Notes: generated by a model from the letters alone, not told the origin. DNA of 64,000 nucleotides from an uncultured Clostridium sp. (GCA_948467875.1 CAOKFZ010000004.1:57675-121674); one strand, 5' to 3'. Shown: positions 1-8,704, counted from the stretch's first letter. Translations and numbers: made by a program.

Positions 1-425
1 TTTTATCTCAAATTGAAGACACATCTTCTTGCGAGACATTAAAAGAATATTCTACCTTAGAAGAAATTCTTTCTTGTGAAATTATTTCACAAGAGCCAAT
101 CGAAGCATTAGAAAAAGAAAAAAATACCTTATCAAGAGAAGACTATGCCTTCGCTTTATACGTCAATGATTACTTCAAAAATATTTTTGAAAAAATAGAT
201 GCTGAATTTGCAGAAAAAACAGAAAACGTTGAAGCAACAACTTCTGAAAAATCAGAAACCTTAGAAACCTCGCTTGTTCCTATACAAGAACATTATTTTA
301 CAGTAAGTCCTCGCAAATTAGGAAAATTTTATACTTTCCGAAAACGAATTAAACTTGCTTTCTATAAAGCTTTAGTAAAAATTCCACAATTGATTTTCGG
401 AAAACAAGAAGATAAAAATTTTTAA
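1..425 (+). CDS. 3' end of a gene with CBM-protein-like C-terminus (partial)
   Basis: The gene begins before the window; the open frame runs from base 3 to the stop TAA at 423-425, about 140 codons. The visible part is acidic and Glu/Ser-rich, then ends in a basic amphipathic segment of the pattern (R/K)K-x-I-x-LA-x-YK-x4-IP-x-LI-x-G. The same segment closes the CBM25-like protein at 21658-22125, so the two are probably paralogues sharing a C-terminal tail, and this one may carry a carbohydrate-binding module upstream of the window. No catalytic motif is visible and I assign no function. A hairpin terminator follows immediately. The reading frame is certain; the identity is not. Confidence 0.7.
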   Translation, partial: LSQIEDTSSCETLKEYSTLEEILSCEIISQEPIEALEKEKNTLSREDYAFALYVNDYFKNIFEKIDAEFAEKTENVEATTSEKSETLETSLVPIQEHYFTVSPRKLGKFYTFRKRIKLAFYKALVKIPQLIFGKQEDKNF

Positions 426-429
426 AAAA

Positions 430-458
430 TCCCCTTGGTTAAGGGGACTTTTATTTTT
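430..458 (+). terminator. Intrinsic terminator after the partial gene
   Basis: Inverted repeat TCCCCTT-GGT(T)-AAGGGGA followed by a T-rich run (CTTTTATTTTT) just past the stop codon at 425. It ends the partial plus-strand gene before the convergent minus-strand genes. Confidence 0.85.
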
Positions 459-466
459 CGCGAGTT

Positions 467-604
467 TTACATGCCAATTTTTTTCATAAACTGTTTTCCT
501 TTTTTTACCATTTTTTTCTTGCTGTTATCAATTCCTTCTGAATACGCCATCATGGCTCCTGCTGTAATCAAACTTCCTATCATTAAACCTTTTGTAAATT
601 TCAT
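467..604 (-). CDS. Small single-pass membrane protein, 45 aa
   Basis: A 45-residue protein starting at the ATG at 604, chosen because an excellent ribosome-binding site (AAGGAGGGAAG) lies just upstream; the longer open frame has no such site. Residues about 5-24 are hydrophobic with small residues (glycine/alanine-rich, one TM or amphipathic segment); the rest is strongly basic (KKKMVKKGKQFMKK). It resembles the small YrzQ/DUF3918-like proteins of Bacillota in length and layout, but this is a weak match by eye. It is the last gene after the TauE pair and its binding site overlaps the stop of the preceding frame at 618-620, so it is probably co-transcribed. Function unknown. Confidence 0.65.
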   Translation of the reverse strand: MKFTKGLMIGSLITAGAMMAYSEGIDNSKKKMVKKGKQFMKKIGM

Positions 605-617
605 TTTTCTTCCCTCC

Positions 618-1005
618 TTATGATTTATTATCTTCCTTTTTCTCCAATCTATACTGTCTAAAAAATGCCAAAATTTGAAGTCCTGCAATCAAAATTAAGA
701 AATAACCAAAATATTTTTTCAAATTTTGGTTATCCACTTTAAAGGACAATAGACTTCCGACAAATTGCTCCTATTACCCCAAAAAACATAATTGGTTTAG
801 CCACTTTATAATCAATCGTTTTGCGTTTTACATTCATAAAAATTGCCACAATCGATGTTGGAATAAAAAACACCAAATTAACACCTTGCACCTTATGTTG
901 CTCAATTGAAGTAAATAAATTAAGTAACAAAATCAAAATAGTACCACCACCCATTCCAAGTGAAGCAATCACTCCAGAAATCAGTCCAAAAAGAATTTCT
1001 TTCAT
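618..1005 (-). CDS. TauE/SafE-type permease half, second of pair, +1 frame break at CGG
   Basis: C-terminal partner of a split TauE/SafE (DUF81) anion-permease-like protein. The N-terminal part has the family's Gly-rich first helix (ASLGMGGGTILILLL). The frame starting at 1005 stops after about 88 residues at VIGAICRKSIVL. Dropping one C from the in-frame CGG codon at 757-759 restores GAIC-G-SLLSFKVDNQNLKKYFGYFLI and a last TM segment, ending at 618. The total of 388 bases equals 3n+1. The start overlaps the preceding half gene by four bases (ATGA), which suggests translational coupling. Substrate is unknown; the family includes sulfite, sulfoacetate and other anion exporters. Either the gene is read through by +1 shifting at CGG or it is broken. 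Confidence 0.75.
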
Positions 1006-1358
1006 ATCATCTTAACCCCTGCATAAATTAAAAATATAATAAACGAAATTTGCAAAAACTTTTTTCCAGAGCGAAACAAAATTTTAGAACCTACATAACT
1101 CCCTAGAATTCCTCCAACAGCGCATTTTAGTGATATTCCCCAATCAATATAATTTTGCCTCAAATAAAAAGCTCCACTTGTCAAAACCAATACAAATATG
1201 CAAAAAATCGTAGTAGCTCTTGCTTTGACTTCTTCCATTTTCAAAATAGAACTCATATATGGTACAAGTAGCAAACCTCCTCCAGCACTAAAAAATCCAC
1301 TTACCATTCCAGCCAAAAAACCAATTAACATGTTTTTCCAAAAATTTTTATTTTTCAT
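1002..1358 (-). CDS. TauE/SafE-type permease half, first of pair
   Basis: About 118 residues with four predicted TM segments and the TauE/SafE N-terminal signature (GMVSGFFSAGGGLLLVPYM). Half-size TauE proteins in adjacent pairs are common in Clostridia and are expected to assemble as a heterodimer equal to one full eight-helix permease. I chose the ATG at 1358 over an in-frame TTG at 1394 because the extension is short, polar and has no convincing ribosome-binding site; the site for 1358 is also weak (TAAAGAT), so the start is uncertain. Its stop overlaps the start of the second half (ATGA at 1002-1005). Confidence 0.8.
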   Translation of the reverse strand: MKNKNFWKNMLIGFLAGMVSGFFSAGGGLLLVPYMSSILKMEEVKARATTIFCIFVLVLTSGAFYLRQNYIDWGISLKCAVGGILGSYVGSKILFRSGKKFLQISFIIFLIYAGVKMI

Positions 1359-1400
1359 ATCTTTAGCATTAACAAAAAAACACTTTTTATACAAAAATTA

Positions 1401-3081
1401 TTATTCCACATAAAGCACCATACGGAAACCAACCGCACAACTCACAGCTGTATCAGCAGGACGATCACCGTGACGAAATGTAGCATAACGTATGGAACCA
1501 TCAGCTCCAGATGCTCCACGAGAAATTGCGTATGCCTCACTATGTTGTGTTATCTCTGTCGTCCATTCAAAAACATTACCTGCTACATCATAAATGTTCT
1601 TTTGTGCCGTATTTCTATTATTTTCATTTACAAACACGCCTGTTGGAAAAAACCAACGATTTGTACTATCATCTTTTTTTTGCACATTATTTTCCGTAAA
1701 CCAATCATTTCTGATATCTGATGTATGTGTCAATGACGAATATACTTTACTCTTTACATGTCCATAATTTCCCCAACTGCTACAATCTGTATCACATATG
1801 TCCCAACCAATAAATTTACACATGGCATCCCATCCGAGTTCCTGTTATTAAGCCACTTTGGAATGCAACTGTTCCATTTCCTGCCGTTCCACTTTTCCAT
1901 CCATTTGCCCTTTCTAATGACTTGCTTTGTGTAATCGTTCTGACTGGTTCATTTCCCGCCTTGACTGTAATTGGCTTACTTGCCCAATATGCATTTGCAT
2001 CTGCTCCTTTTTCTTGCGACTCACATATTATTCCTGCTATCCATTGGTCTTGCCCTCGCTCTACACTTTCTACTCCAGCTTCATATCTTCCTACCCAAAA
2101 TCCTCCTGCTTTTTTCACAATTTCATATTCTGGTTGTTGCGCTATTGCCGAATTTTCAACTGTCATCCCCAAAATATTCGTCATTCCTAACTTATCTCCT
2201 TTTACTGCGTTTGTAATGTCTCCTATTTCCAATGCTGTTTCCTCCGCTGCGTTTTCTGCAGTCAAAGAATAATTATTCATCCCCAATTTCTTTGCATACG
2301 CTTCATCATTAGCTACTGGTATCCACACGAACTCATTTCCCTCACTATCTTTGATAACATAACCTGTGTCAACTGTGCCCTCAAGGTGTGCAAATCCTGT
2401 TGGTATATGCTTTTCAGGATGCGCCGCATGCCAAGCCTGTCCATATTCCCAAACTGCATAAAGCGTAATATTTCCACTTACTGTAAAACTTCCTGAACTT
2501 GTAAACTCAGGCACTGTGGCATTTGCTGTTCTTGCCCAACCTAAAAATGTGCATCCTGTTTGGGTTGGATTTTTTGAAAAATCTACTGTTACTATTTCGC
2601 CATTTTCATGCCTACTGCTTGAAGGTCCGCCTTGCCCACCGTTTGGATTATACGAAACTGTGTATTTCGTCACAATTTGACTTCCATTAAATTCGCCATC
2701 AATGCTTACGCTTCCGTCTGGATTTAATGTTCCAATTTGCATTCCATCATAGCTCAAATTGCCGCTATTATCTGTTGTAATCACTGCTCCGCTGGGAAGC
2801 TCTACACCTTTTTCCAATTCTGCCTTCACATAATCATTTACATTTGCAAAATTATTATCTGTCATATAATAATCCATTTGCAATTCTGCGATTTTAAGTT
2901 CAATTTCTTCTTTGATTTTTACCATATTGTTCAAATCAACTGCTTTTTGTGCTCGTCCTAAAATTCCATTGCTGCCTGCCACCAAATTGATTGACACACC
3001 TGCCAAGATTAGCAATACAATAATGGTCACAACAAGTGCCACTAAAGTAATTCCTTTATCACTTTTACTATTATTTTTCAT
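1401..3081 (-). CDS. Pilin-like surface protein with InlB-type repeat and FGE-type domain, +1 frame break at CGG
   Basis: N-terminus carries a class III-like prepilin signal: short basic leader, then KGITLVALVVTIIVLLIL, typical of type IV pilin-like proteins of gut Clostridia. About residues 133-205 form a Listeria-Bacteroides (InlB B-type) repeat (YNPNGG...FLGWA...LYAVW). After about residue 250 there is a formylglycine-generating-enzyme/C-type-lectin-like fold (EFVWIPV, GGFWVGRYEAG, and after the break NVFEWT, SRGASG, GFRMVL). The frame from 3081 stops at 1816, just after the in-frame CGG at 1834-1836. Skipping its C gives TGT-G-WDAMCKFIGWDICD and continues to 1401. Start supported by AAGGAGG. 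Probably displayed on the cell surface for adhesion; whether the FGE fold is catalytic is doubtful. Confidence 0.8.
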
Positions 3082-3157
3082 CTGTTTCCTCCTTTATTTT
3101 CAAAATTATCTGCCCTAATTGATTTTCAACAACTAATTAATTGTATTAAGGTAATTT

Positions 3158-3208
3158 TACTCCATACGGAGTATTTTGTCAACCCCATTTGGGTAATTTA
3201 TATATAAT
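3158..3208 (+). promoter_or_regulatory. Promoter with palindromic operator for the XRE gene
   Basis: A near-perfect palindrome TACTCC-ATAC-GGAGTA (3158-3173) is followed by a second short inverted repeat ACCC-CATTT-GGGT (3182-3194). They overlap a plausible promoter, -35 TTGTCA (3176-3181) and -10 TATATA (3199-3204). The XRE repressor encoded directly downstream is the likely ligand, giving autoregulation; this binding is inference. Confidence 0.55.
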
Positions 3209-3226
3209 GTTTTTGAGGTGAATAAA

Positions 3227-3478
3227 ATGGAATTAAGATTAAGAGAACTACGAGAAGACAATGATTTAACACAAGAAAACTGTGCTAAAATTGCCTATAT
3301 TTCAAAAAACTCATACATTCGTTATGAAAATGGAGAAAGAGTAGCCCCCATTGACACCATCGAAAAATTTGCACTGTTCTACAACACCTCCATTGACTAC
3401 ATTACTGGTTTAACAGATGAAAAAAAGCCTTACCCAAGAGGCAAAAAAATTTATTTTCATGCAAAAAGAAAAAACTAA
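3227..3478 (+). CDS. XRE-family transcriptional regulator, 83 aa
   Basis: Compact helix-turn-helix protein: LRELREDNDLTQENCAKIAYISKNSYIRYENGERVAPIDTIEKFALFYNTSIDYITGLT matches the cro/CI (HTH_3) fold, in which a recognition helix is followed by a conserved E-x-G-x-R loop. I placed the start at the ATG at 3227, six bases after GAGGTG, rather than at the GTG at 3218 that overlaps this ribosome-binding site. The C-terminal 15 residues are basic. The upstream palindrome suggests it represses its own promoter. It stands alone between a minus-strand surface gene and a membrane protein gene, so its regulon is unknown. Confidence 0.85.
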   Translation: MELRLRELREDNDLTQENCAKIAYISKNSYIRYENGERVAPIDTIEKFALFYNTSIDYITGLTDEKKPYPRGKKIYFHAKRKN

Positions 3479-3483
3479 AATAC

Positions 3484-3527
3484 AAAAATAGCTACCAAAA
3501 ATTCCTATTTTAAGTAGCTATTTTTTT
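3484..3527. terminator. Bidirectional intrinsic terminator
   Basis: Inverted repeat AAAAATAGCTAC (3484-3495) / GTAGCTATTTTT (3514-3525) with T-runs on both strands, between convergent genes ending at 3478 and 3528. Confidence 0.8.
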
Positions 3528-5096
3528 CTATTTTTCTAATAAATAACCTTGTATTCTGAAATATTCGATTTCCCCATCCTCTAAGTACTCGAAACGAATA
3601 TCTTCTATATAAACATCTATTGTTTCACTAAAATTTACTAAATTATTTTCATCAAAATATTTTCTTGCCTCTTCCTGATTAACTTCATTTTTCTTCATAA
3701 TTTCTTTCATAAAATTGCTAAAATCAAGTTTACCTTTCTCCTGTTTTACACTCGCTGCATTTCTACTATACTCTTCTATTTTTTGTATTTTACGATAATT
3801 GCTAATATCCAAATCTAACTCTTTACTATTTGAAAAGTAATGTGTAATATTATAATCATTTTGTTCATTCTTTCGATACGAACTAATTTCCGCAATTACT
3901 TCCTCTGATAAATAATTTGGAATATATTGGTCGCCATTTGTCTCTTGCTCTAAATAATGATAAGCGCTTTTTACTTTTGCTTTTTCACTGTCATTCAAAT
4001 GTGCAAAATCTGTACTTTCTGGCAACAATTTTTCAATCATTTTTTTCTGACTTAAATTAGATACATTTTCATAACCAACTGGAGTTAAAACAACAATGAA
4101 CACAAGAATGGCTGCACCAATTAATGTAAAACTTAGTTTTTCTTTATTTTTATAAAAAGTAAGTCCCAAACAAATTACTTGAAATACAATAAAAGCGCAT
4201 GAAGTATAGCGCATTGGCGTCACACCAAATTCTCCAATTCTAACTAAAATTGCATACATTTCTAGAAAAATAAATGGTACATATAACACAGGCAATAATT
4301 TTGCTATTTTCCCAATCCATTTTTTCTCTTCGCCATAGCAACTTGCCATATTCCACACTGGAAACGCTACCACAAAAATCCCTGCCAATATTCTGAAAAT
4401 GACATTTTTAGGCACATCTCTTAGAACTAGAATTTTAGCAATATACAAATACACAATTGCCATCGCTATGCTTACTAATAAAAGCAAAACATAATTTACC
4501 AAACCCTTAATAAATGCATTGATTTCTTTTTGATTAATCGCACTAACTGTATATAAAATCGAAGGCACATAAAATAACCCATACAATAATATTAAAATTC
4601 TCAAAAGTCCAATATTTCCTCTACCATTTAGCAACAACACATTAAAAATCTCAAAAATCAAAACAAAGCCAATATTCAAAATTACATAAATAATCGTCAT
4701 ACTCAGCAAGTCTCTAAATACGCCAATTAAATACCTCTCAAAAGTCAATTTACTTTTTTTAATGATTTGATAAACACTGATTAAAATTAAAATTGCAATA
4801 TAAGTTATTAAAATTTTCGCACACATATTTGCTACACTTGATGTCAAATCCATACATGTCAGTCGCACGAAAATTCCACTTATGATTCCAGTGGTCACAT
4901 AACTGGTCATTTTGATTGGCTTCGTTTCAAAAAAACTTTCTGTAAAAAAAGTTCCGATTGCCCAAATCACGCAAAATATTTCCATTTTCTCAAGAATTTC
5001 TCTTGTATTTTTCGAAAAGTTTTGGTCAAGTATCACAGTAAACAATATTGTCAAAAATAAAATGATTGACATCGTCACAGGAAATTTTTTGAGCAA
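3528..5096 (-). CDS. DUF4153-like polytopic membrane protein
   Basis: A protein of about 522 residues with roughly 10-12 hydrophobic segments in the first 370 residues and a soluble, charged C-terminal third (residues about 385-520). The arrangement resembles DUF4153 membrane proteins, whose function is unknown. The open frame begins at a poor TTG at 5096. A much better start, ATG at 5144-5146 with AGGAGGGG upstream, lies in another frame. Adding one A to the A6 run at 5130-5135 would join them and give an N-terminus MNQIKKLLSKLSQELRDLLKKF. So the 5' end contains an apparent one-base deletion, or slippage at A6. This break is not at a CGG codon. Confidence 0.65.
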   Translation of the reverse strand: MLKKFPVTMSIILFLTILFTVILDQNFSKNTREILEKMEIFCVIWAIGTFFTESFFETKPIKMTSYVTTGIISGIFVRLTCMDLTSSVANMCAKILITYIAILILISVYQIIKKSKLTFERYLIGVFRDLLSMTIIYVILNIGFVLIFEIFNVLLLNGRGNIGLLRILILLYGLFYVPSILYTVSAINQKEINAFIKGLVNYVLLLLVSIAMAIVYLYIAKILVLRDVPKNVIFRILAGIFVVAFPVWNMASCYGEEKKWIGKIAKLLPVLYVPFIFLEMYAILVRIGEFGVTPMRYTSCAFIVFQVICLGLTFYKNKEKLSFTLIGAAILVFIVVLTPVGYENVSNLSQKKMIEKLLPESTDFAHLNDSEKAKVKSAYHYLEQETNGDQYIPNYLSEEVIAEISSYRKNEQNDYNITHYFSNSKELDLDISNYRKIQKIEEYSRNAASVKQEKGKLDFSNFMKEIMKKNEVNQEEARKYFDENNLVNFSETIDVYIEDIRFEYLEDGEIEYFRIQGYLLEK

Positions 5097-5191
5097 ATCT
5101 CTTAATTCTTGTGATAATTTGGATAATAATTTTTTATTTGATTCATAAAACCCCTCCTAAATATTTCTATTGTAACATATCAAATAATATT

Positions 5192-5674
5192 TTACAATCT
5201 CTTTAAAATATTATCTATATCAAAAAATATAATTCTTTTCATTCCCCTATTGTATAATGTTAAGACTTTATTTGCTTTACTTATTATTTCTTTTTGTAAT
5301 TTATTTGACACCTTAATAATAACATTATTTTATATATATTGATTCTCAATATACTTTTCTGTTACAGGAAACATATTTTGAATAAGAAATGTACTATATG
5401 TATTAGCAACATATCCAAAAACAATCGTATCAATCGATGGCTTTTTTCCTAACTTTACTTGCTTTTGAATTTTATTATCATATATTTTCTTATATTTCTC
5501 AATTTTAGTACTAATTGGTATAAACCAAATTATTTTACTATTTTCTTTGCTTCTAAAACAATAATAACAAGGTCTTTTTATTCCATTTTCATTATTTTGC
5601 ATTAATTCTTTATCATTTACAACATCAAAAAATTCGTCCTTTATAAAATAAAAAGTTCCTATATCTATTCTCAT
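5192..5674 (-). pseudogene. Type III toxin (ToxN/TenpN/CptN-like) with in-frame stop
   Basis: The frame begins at ATG 5674 with AAGGAG upstream. It encodes a small basic protein (FYFIKDEFFD..., RPCYYCFR, WFIPIST, FLIQNMFPVTEKYI) that looks like the endoribonuclease toxins of type III toxin-antitoxin systems. Translation stops at TAA 5330-5332 after 114 residues. The same frame stays open for another 45 codons (NNVIIKVSNKLQKEI...RIIFFDIDNILKRL) to TAA at 5192-5194, giving the usual 150-170-residue length. One base change (TAA to AAA) would repair it. Upstream lie two RNA repeats and a terminator, the classic antitoxin layout. So the toxin looks inactivated, or read through at low level. Subfamily is uncertain. 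Confidence 0.65.
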
Positions 5675-5701
5675 ATCAATCTCCTTAATAAAATATTAAA
5701 G

Positions 5702-5821
5702 TCTTACCCTTTAGGTAAGCCAATTTAATCACTCTCTCACTTTTTAGTCGCTCAAGAGAGGAAGCGACAAATACATGTACTCATTCTCTCATTTAATAAC
5801 TCGCCAAAGAAGCGGCGACAA
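5702..5821 (-). ncRNA. Type III antitoxin RNA: two tandem repeats plus terminator
   Basis: Two imperfect 50-51-base repeats on the minus strand: unit 1 at 5821-5771, unit 2 at 5770-5721. Both start TTGTCGC, carry a small hairpin (TCGCC/GGCGA in unit 1, GTCGC/GCGAC in unit 2), and then a GAGAGA-x-TGA segment. They are followed by a hairpin CTTACC/GGTAAG (5719-5702) that would limit readthrough into the toxin gene. Promoter, repeats, terminator, toxin in this order is the type III layout, in which the repeat RNA folds and binds the toxin. Only two repeat copies remain. Confidence 0.6.
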
Positions 5822-5866
5822 AATCATTTATTTATATAAACAAAGTTGCCTTTTTTTATTATATTC

Positions 5867-5895
5867 ATAATAACATATAATATGTTATTTGTCAA
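5867..5895 (-). promoter_or_regulatory. Promoter of the toxin-antitoxin locus
   Basis: On the minus strand, -35 TTGACA (5895-5890), 17-base spacer, -10 TATTAT (5872-5867). The spacer holds an imperfect palindrome AACATATTATATGTT, a possible operator. Confidence 0.6.
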
Positions 5896-5919
5896 GCTTT
5901 TACTTTCATTTCAAAAATT

Positions 5920-7065
5920 TCATCCATTTTCACGTTCCCTATCCTCAATATTGATTTGACCATCAATCTGTTCTTCAGTCTCCTCATTATCTCCAATCAA
6001 ACGCTGTTTAAAAAATTCTTTATATCCCATTGCAATAATAACAATAATAATCAGCGCAAATGACAATGCTTTCCAGATACCACTTTCCATTAAAATAATC
6101 GCAAACATCCCAAAAGTCGCACTCAAACCATACAAAATTAAAACCGCTTGTTTTTGCGTAAAACCCTTTTGTAACATTTTATGATGCAAATGTCCTGCAT
6201 CTGGTTCAATAATTGCTTTTAGTGATTTGCCATGAATTAACCTTCTAAAAATCGCAAAAACCGTGTCAAACAAAGGCAATGCCAACACAATCAGTGGCGC
6301 TACAATTACAATCGCTGTATAAGTTTTGGCAATTCCCAAAATCGAAATAACGGACAAACAATATCCCAAAAAATTAGAACCTGTATCTCCAATAAAAGTT
6401 TTGGCTGGATTAAAATTGTATGGCAAAAAGCCAACCAACGAACCACACAATGCCGTAATCAAGATAATCGAAATAATCGGCGAACCATTTAGCGAAAAAA
6501 TCATCAAAAGCGATACACATGAAATAATGGAAATTCCTGTCGATAATCCGTCCAATCCATCAATTAAATTAAGCGCATTTGTAATTCCGATAATCCAACA
6601 AACCGTTAAAATTTCATAAAATAATTCACTATCACTATCAATTTTAATAAATGGAATATCGATTGAATCAATGATAATTCCAGATTTTACTACAACAATG
6701 CCCGCTACAATTTGTGCCATTAATTTAACAATTGCCTTCGTCCCTTTTACATCATCATAAAAACAAACTACACCTATGATTAATCCGCCCATCGCAAATC
6801 CCAACAATTTTGTATGATAATCGTCATTTGACAAATCAATATTTCCTTCCATTGTCATCACAATTAACAAATACACAATCGATATAATAAATCCTGCAAT
6901 AACAGCCAAACCACCCAATCTTGGCATTGTGATTTTATTGATACGCCTTTCATCTTCTGGATAATCCACAGCCCCCAGCTTTTTCGCCAATCGAATTGTC
7001 TGTGGTGTCATCATAAAAGCTGTCATAAAAGCAATCATAAAAGCAATTGCTATATCTCCCCACAT
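5920..7065 (-). CDS. Polyprenyl-phosphate GlcNAc-1-phosphate transferase (WecA/TagO/MraY family)
   Basis: Integral membrane glycosyl-1-phosphate transferase that moves a GlcNAc-1-phosphate-type group from a UDP-sugar to undecaprenyl phosphate, the first step of teichoic-acid or other wall-glycan synthesis. About 381 residues with some ten TM helices. Family motifs are visible: VDYPEDERRINKITMPRLGG near the N-terminus, the catalytic DD in CFYDDVKG, NALNLIDGLDGL, FIGDTGSNFLG, and the cytoplasmic H-rich loop DAGHLHHKML. I chose the ATG at 7065 (AAAGG upstream) over a TTG at 7095. The C-terminus ends in an acidic Glu/Asp-rich tail. rpiB precedes it, separated by a short gap. Confidence 0.9.
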   Translation of the reverse strand: MWGDIAIAFMIAFMTAFMMTPQTIRLAKKLGAVDYPEDERRINKITMPRLGGLAVIAGFIISIVYLLIVMTMEGNIDLSNDDYHTKLLGFAMGGLIIGVVCFYDDVKGTKAIVKLMAQIVAGIVVVKSGIIIDSIDIPFIKIDSDSELFYEILTVCWIIGITNALNLIDGLDGLSTGISIISCVSLLMIFSLNGSPIISIILITALCGSLVGFLPYNFNPAKTFIGDTGSNFLGYCLSVISILGIAKTYTAIVIVAPLIVLALPLFDTVFAIFRRLIHGKSLKAIIEPDAGHLHHKMLQKGFTQKQAVLILYGLSATFGMFAIILMESGIWKALSFALIIIVIIAMGYKEFFKQRLIGDNEETEEQIDGQINIEDRERENG

Positions 7066-7104
7066 TTTAACAACCTTTCCTTTCTCAGGTATCAATTTAC
7101 TAAA

Positions 7105-7551
7105 CTATTTCATATTTTTGTTTTCAATATCTGTAATCATCTGCACTCTTTCTTTATGTCTATCTCCCATAAATTCAGTACCAAGCCAAGCTCTTAAAAT
7201 AACCACCGCTTCTGATATATTAATAAATCTTCCTGGCAAAGCAATAATATTCGCATCATTATGCGCCTTTAGTAACTTCGCAACTTCTTCATTCCAACAA
7301 GAAGCACAACGAATTCCTTTAAATTTATTCGCAAAAATGCTCATACCAAATCCTGTACCACAAATCAAAATTCCTTTTTCACAATCCTTACTTTGAACTG
7401 CTCTGGCAACTTGTTCCCCATACAATGGATAATCCGTTCTCTCCTCTGAATACGTTCCAAAATCCTTAAACTCAATTTCCTGTTCTTCCAAATATTTTTT
7501 AATTTCTTCTTTTAATTTATATCCTCCATGATCACAACCAATTGCTATCAT
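7105..7551 (-). CDS. rpiB: Ribose-5-phosphate isomerase B
   Basis: Interconverts ribose-5-phosphate and ribulose-5-phosphate in the pentose phosphate pathway. At 148 residues it has the usual RpiB length. Visible signatures: N-terminal GCDHGGYKLKEEI, the substrate-binding FGTYSEERTDYP region, GILICGTGFGMSIFANK and the conserved NDANIIALPGR segment. The start has AAGGAGG nearby. It is transcribed toward the WecA-type gene with a short gap. Cys and Asp catalytic residues (GCDHGG, ICGTG) are present. Confidence 0.95.
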   Translation of the reverse strand: MIAIGCDHGGYKLKEEIKKYLEEQEIEFKDFGTYSEERTDYPLYGEQVARAVQSKDCEKGILICGTGFGMSIFANKFKGIRCASCWNEEVAKLLKAHNDANIIALPGRFINISEAVVILRAWLGTEFMGDRHKERVQMITDIENKNMK

Positions 7552-7624
7552 CTTTTATCCTCCTTTATTTTCTCAGAAAAATTCCTAAATTTTCCTACAT
7601 AAATATTATATATCATACAAACAT

Positions 7625-8704
7625 TTACAAAATATTACCTTTTTGTGAATTCTGTGTGAATTTTCCACCACCCAAAACGACATCTCCTTGATAAAAAACA
7701 GCTGATTGCCCTGGCGTAATCGCTCTTTGCGGTTCTTCAAAAATAACTCTTATGTAATTTTTCTCTTGTACAATTTTCGCCCTTGCCGCTTTGGTAGAAT
7801 ATCTTGTCTTTACATCTACTTCCATTGGCTCTAAAATTTCATCTACTAACAACAAATTAAACTCTTCCACCAAAGCCTCTTTCGTATATAATTCCTGTTC
7901 TTCACCAACAATGACTTCATTTTTTTCACGATTAAAACCCAACACAAAAAGTGGCGTCTGATGCGCAATTCCCAAGCCTTTGCGTTGCCCAATTGTATAA
8001 TAATACAATCCCTTATGTTGTCCCAAAACTTCGCCATTAGCATTTACAATATTTCCCTCTTGAGGTTTCATTTCAGAATGACTTTCTAGAAATTTTTTAT
8101 AATTGCCATCTGGAACAAAGCAAATGTCCTCACTATCTGGCTTATTGGCAACCTTCAAATTTCTCTTTCGCGCCATTTGACGAATTTCCTCTTTGCTTTC
8201 AAAGTCTGCAAGCGGAAACAACATATGCTCTACCAACTCTTTTGGCATACTCCACAAAACATAACTCTGGTCTTTTTTTTCATTATTCGACTTTTTCAAA
8301 ACCCACTTTTGATATTCAGTGCTAAATTCCGTTTTCGCATAATGTCCTGTCGCCATAAAATCGCACCCAAGTTCCTGCGCCTTTTCCCACATCAACCCAA
8401 ACTTCATATATTTATTACACTCAATACACGGATTTGGCGTTTTGCAACTTGCATAAACTTCTATAAAATTGTCAATCACATATCTTTCAAATTCCTTTTT
8501 ACAATCATAAATAAAATGCGGAATTCCAATTTGGTTGCACACATTTTTCGCATCCAAATAAGTCTCTGTATTACAACAACTGCTTCCTGCAAACAATTCT
8601 AATGTGCAACCAATCACTTCATAGCCTTGTTCTTGCAAAAGCAAAGCCGCCACGGAGCTATCCACGCCTCCACTCATTCCTAATAAAACTTTTTTATTTT
8701 TCAT
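7625..8704 (-). CDS. mnmA: tRNA-specific 2-thiouridylase MnmA
   Basis: ATP-dependent enzyme that 2-thiolates U34 of Lys, Glu and Gln tRNAs using sulfur passed from a cysteine desulfurase. 359 residues, family length. Visible motifs: PP-loop SGGVDSSVAALLL at the N-terminus, first catalytic Cys in KTPNPCIECNKYMKF, second in DSEDICFVPDG, and the C-terminal beta-barrel domain (YYTIGQRKGLGI..., QRAITPGQSAVFY). It overlaps sufU by 11 bases, so the thiolation enzyme is coupled to the sulfur-mobilising SufS/SufU genes, which are the likely sulfur source. No CGG codon in frame. Confidence 0.95.
   Translation of the reverse strand: MKNKKVLLGMSGGVDSSVAALLLQEQGYEVIGCTLELFAGSSCCNTETYLDAKNVCNQIGIPHFIYDCKKEFERYVIDNFIEVYASCKTPNPCIECNKYMKFGLMWEKAQELGCDFMATGHYAKTEFSTEYQKWVLKKSNNEKKDQSYVLWSMPKELVEHMLFPLADFESKEEIRQMARKRNLKVANKPDSEDICFVPDGNYKKFLESHSEMKPQEGNIVNANGEVLGQHKGLYYYTIGQRKGLGIAHQTPLFVLGFNREKNEVIVGEEQELYTKEALVEEFNLLLVDEILEPMEVDVKTRYSTKAARAKIVQEKNYIRVIFEEPQRAITPGQSAVFYQGDVVLGGGKFTQNSQKGNIL

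Noticed and set aside
1816-1840. A 5-bp deletion of a GATGG unit as cause of the pilin-FGE frame break
   Set aside because: Removing one C before GGA at the CGG codon gives the expected WDAMCKF directly and matches seven other sites, so a separate deletion is unnecessary.
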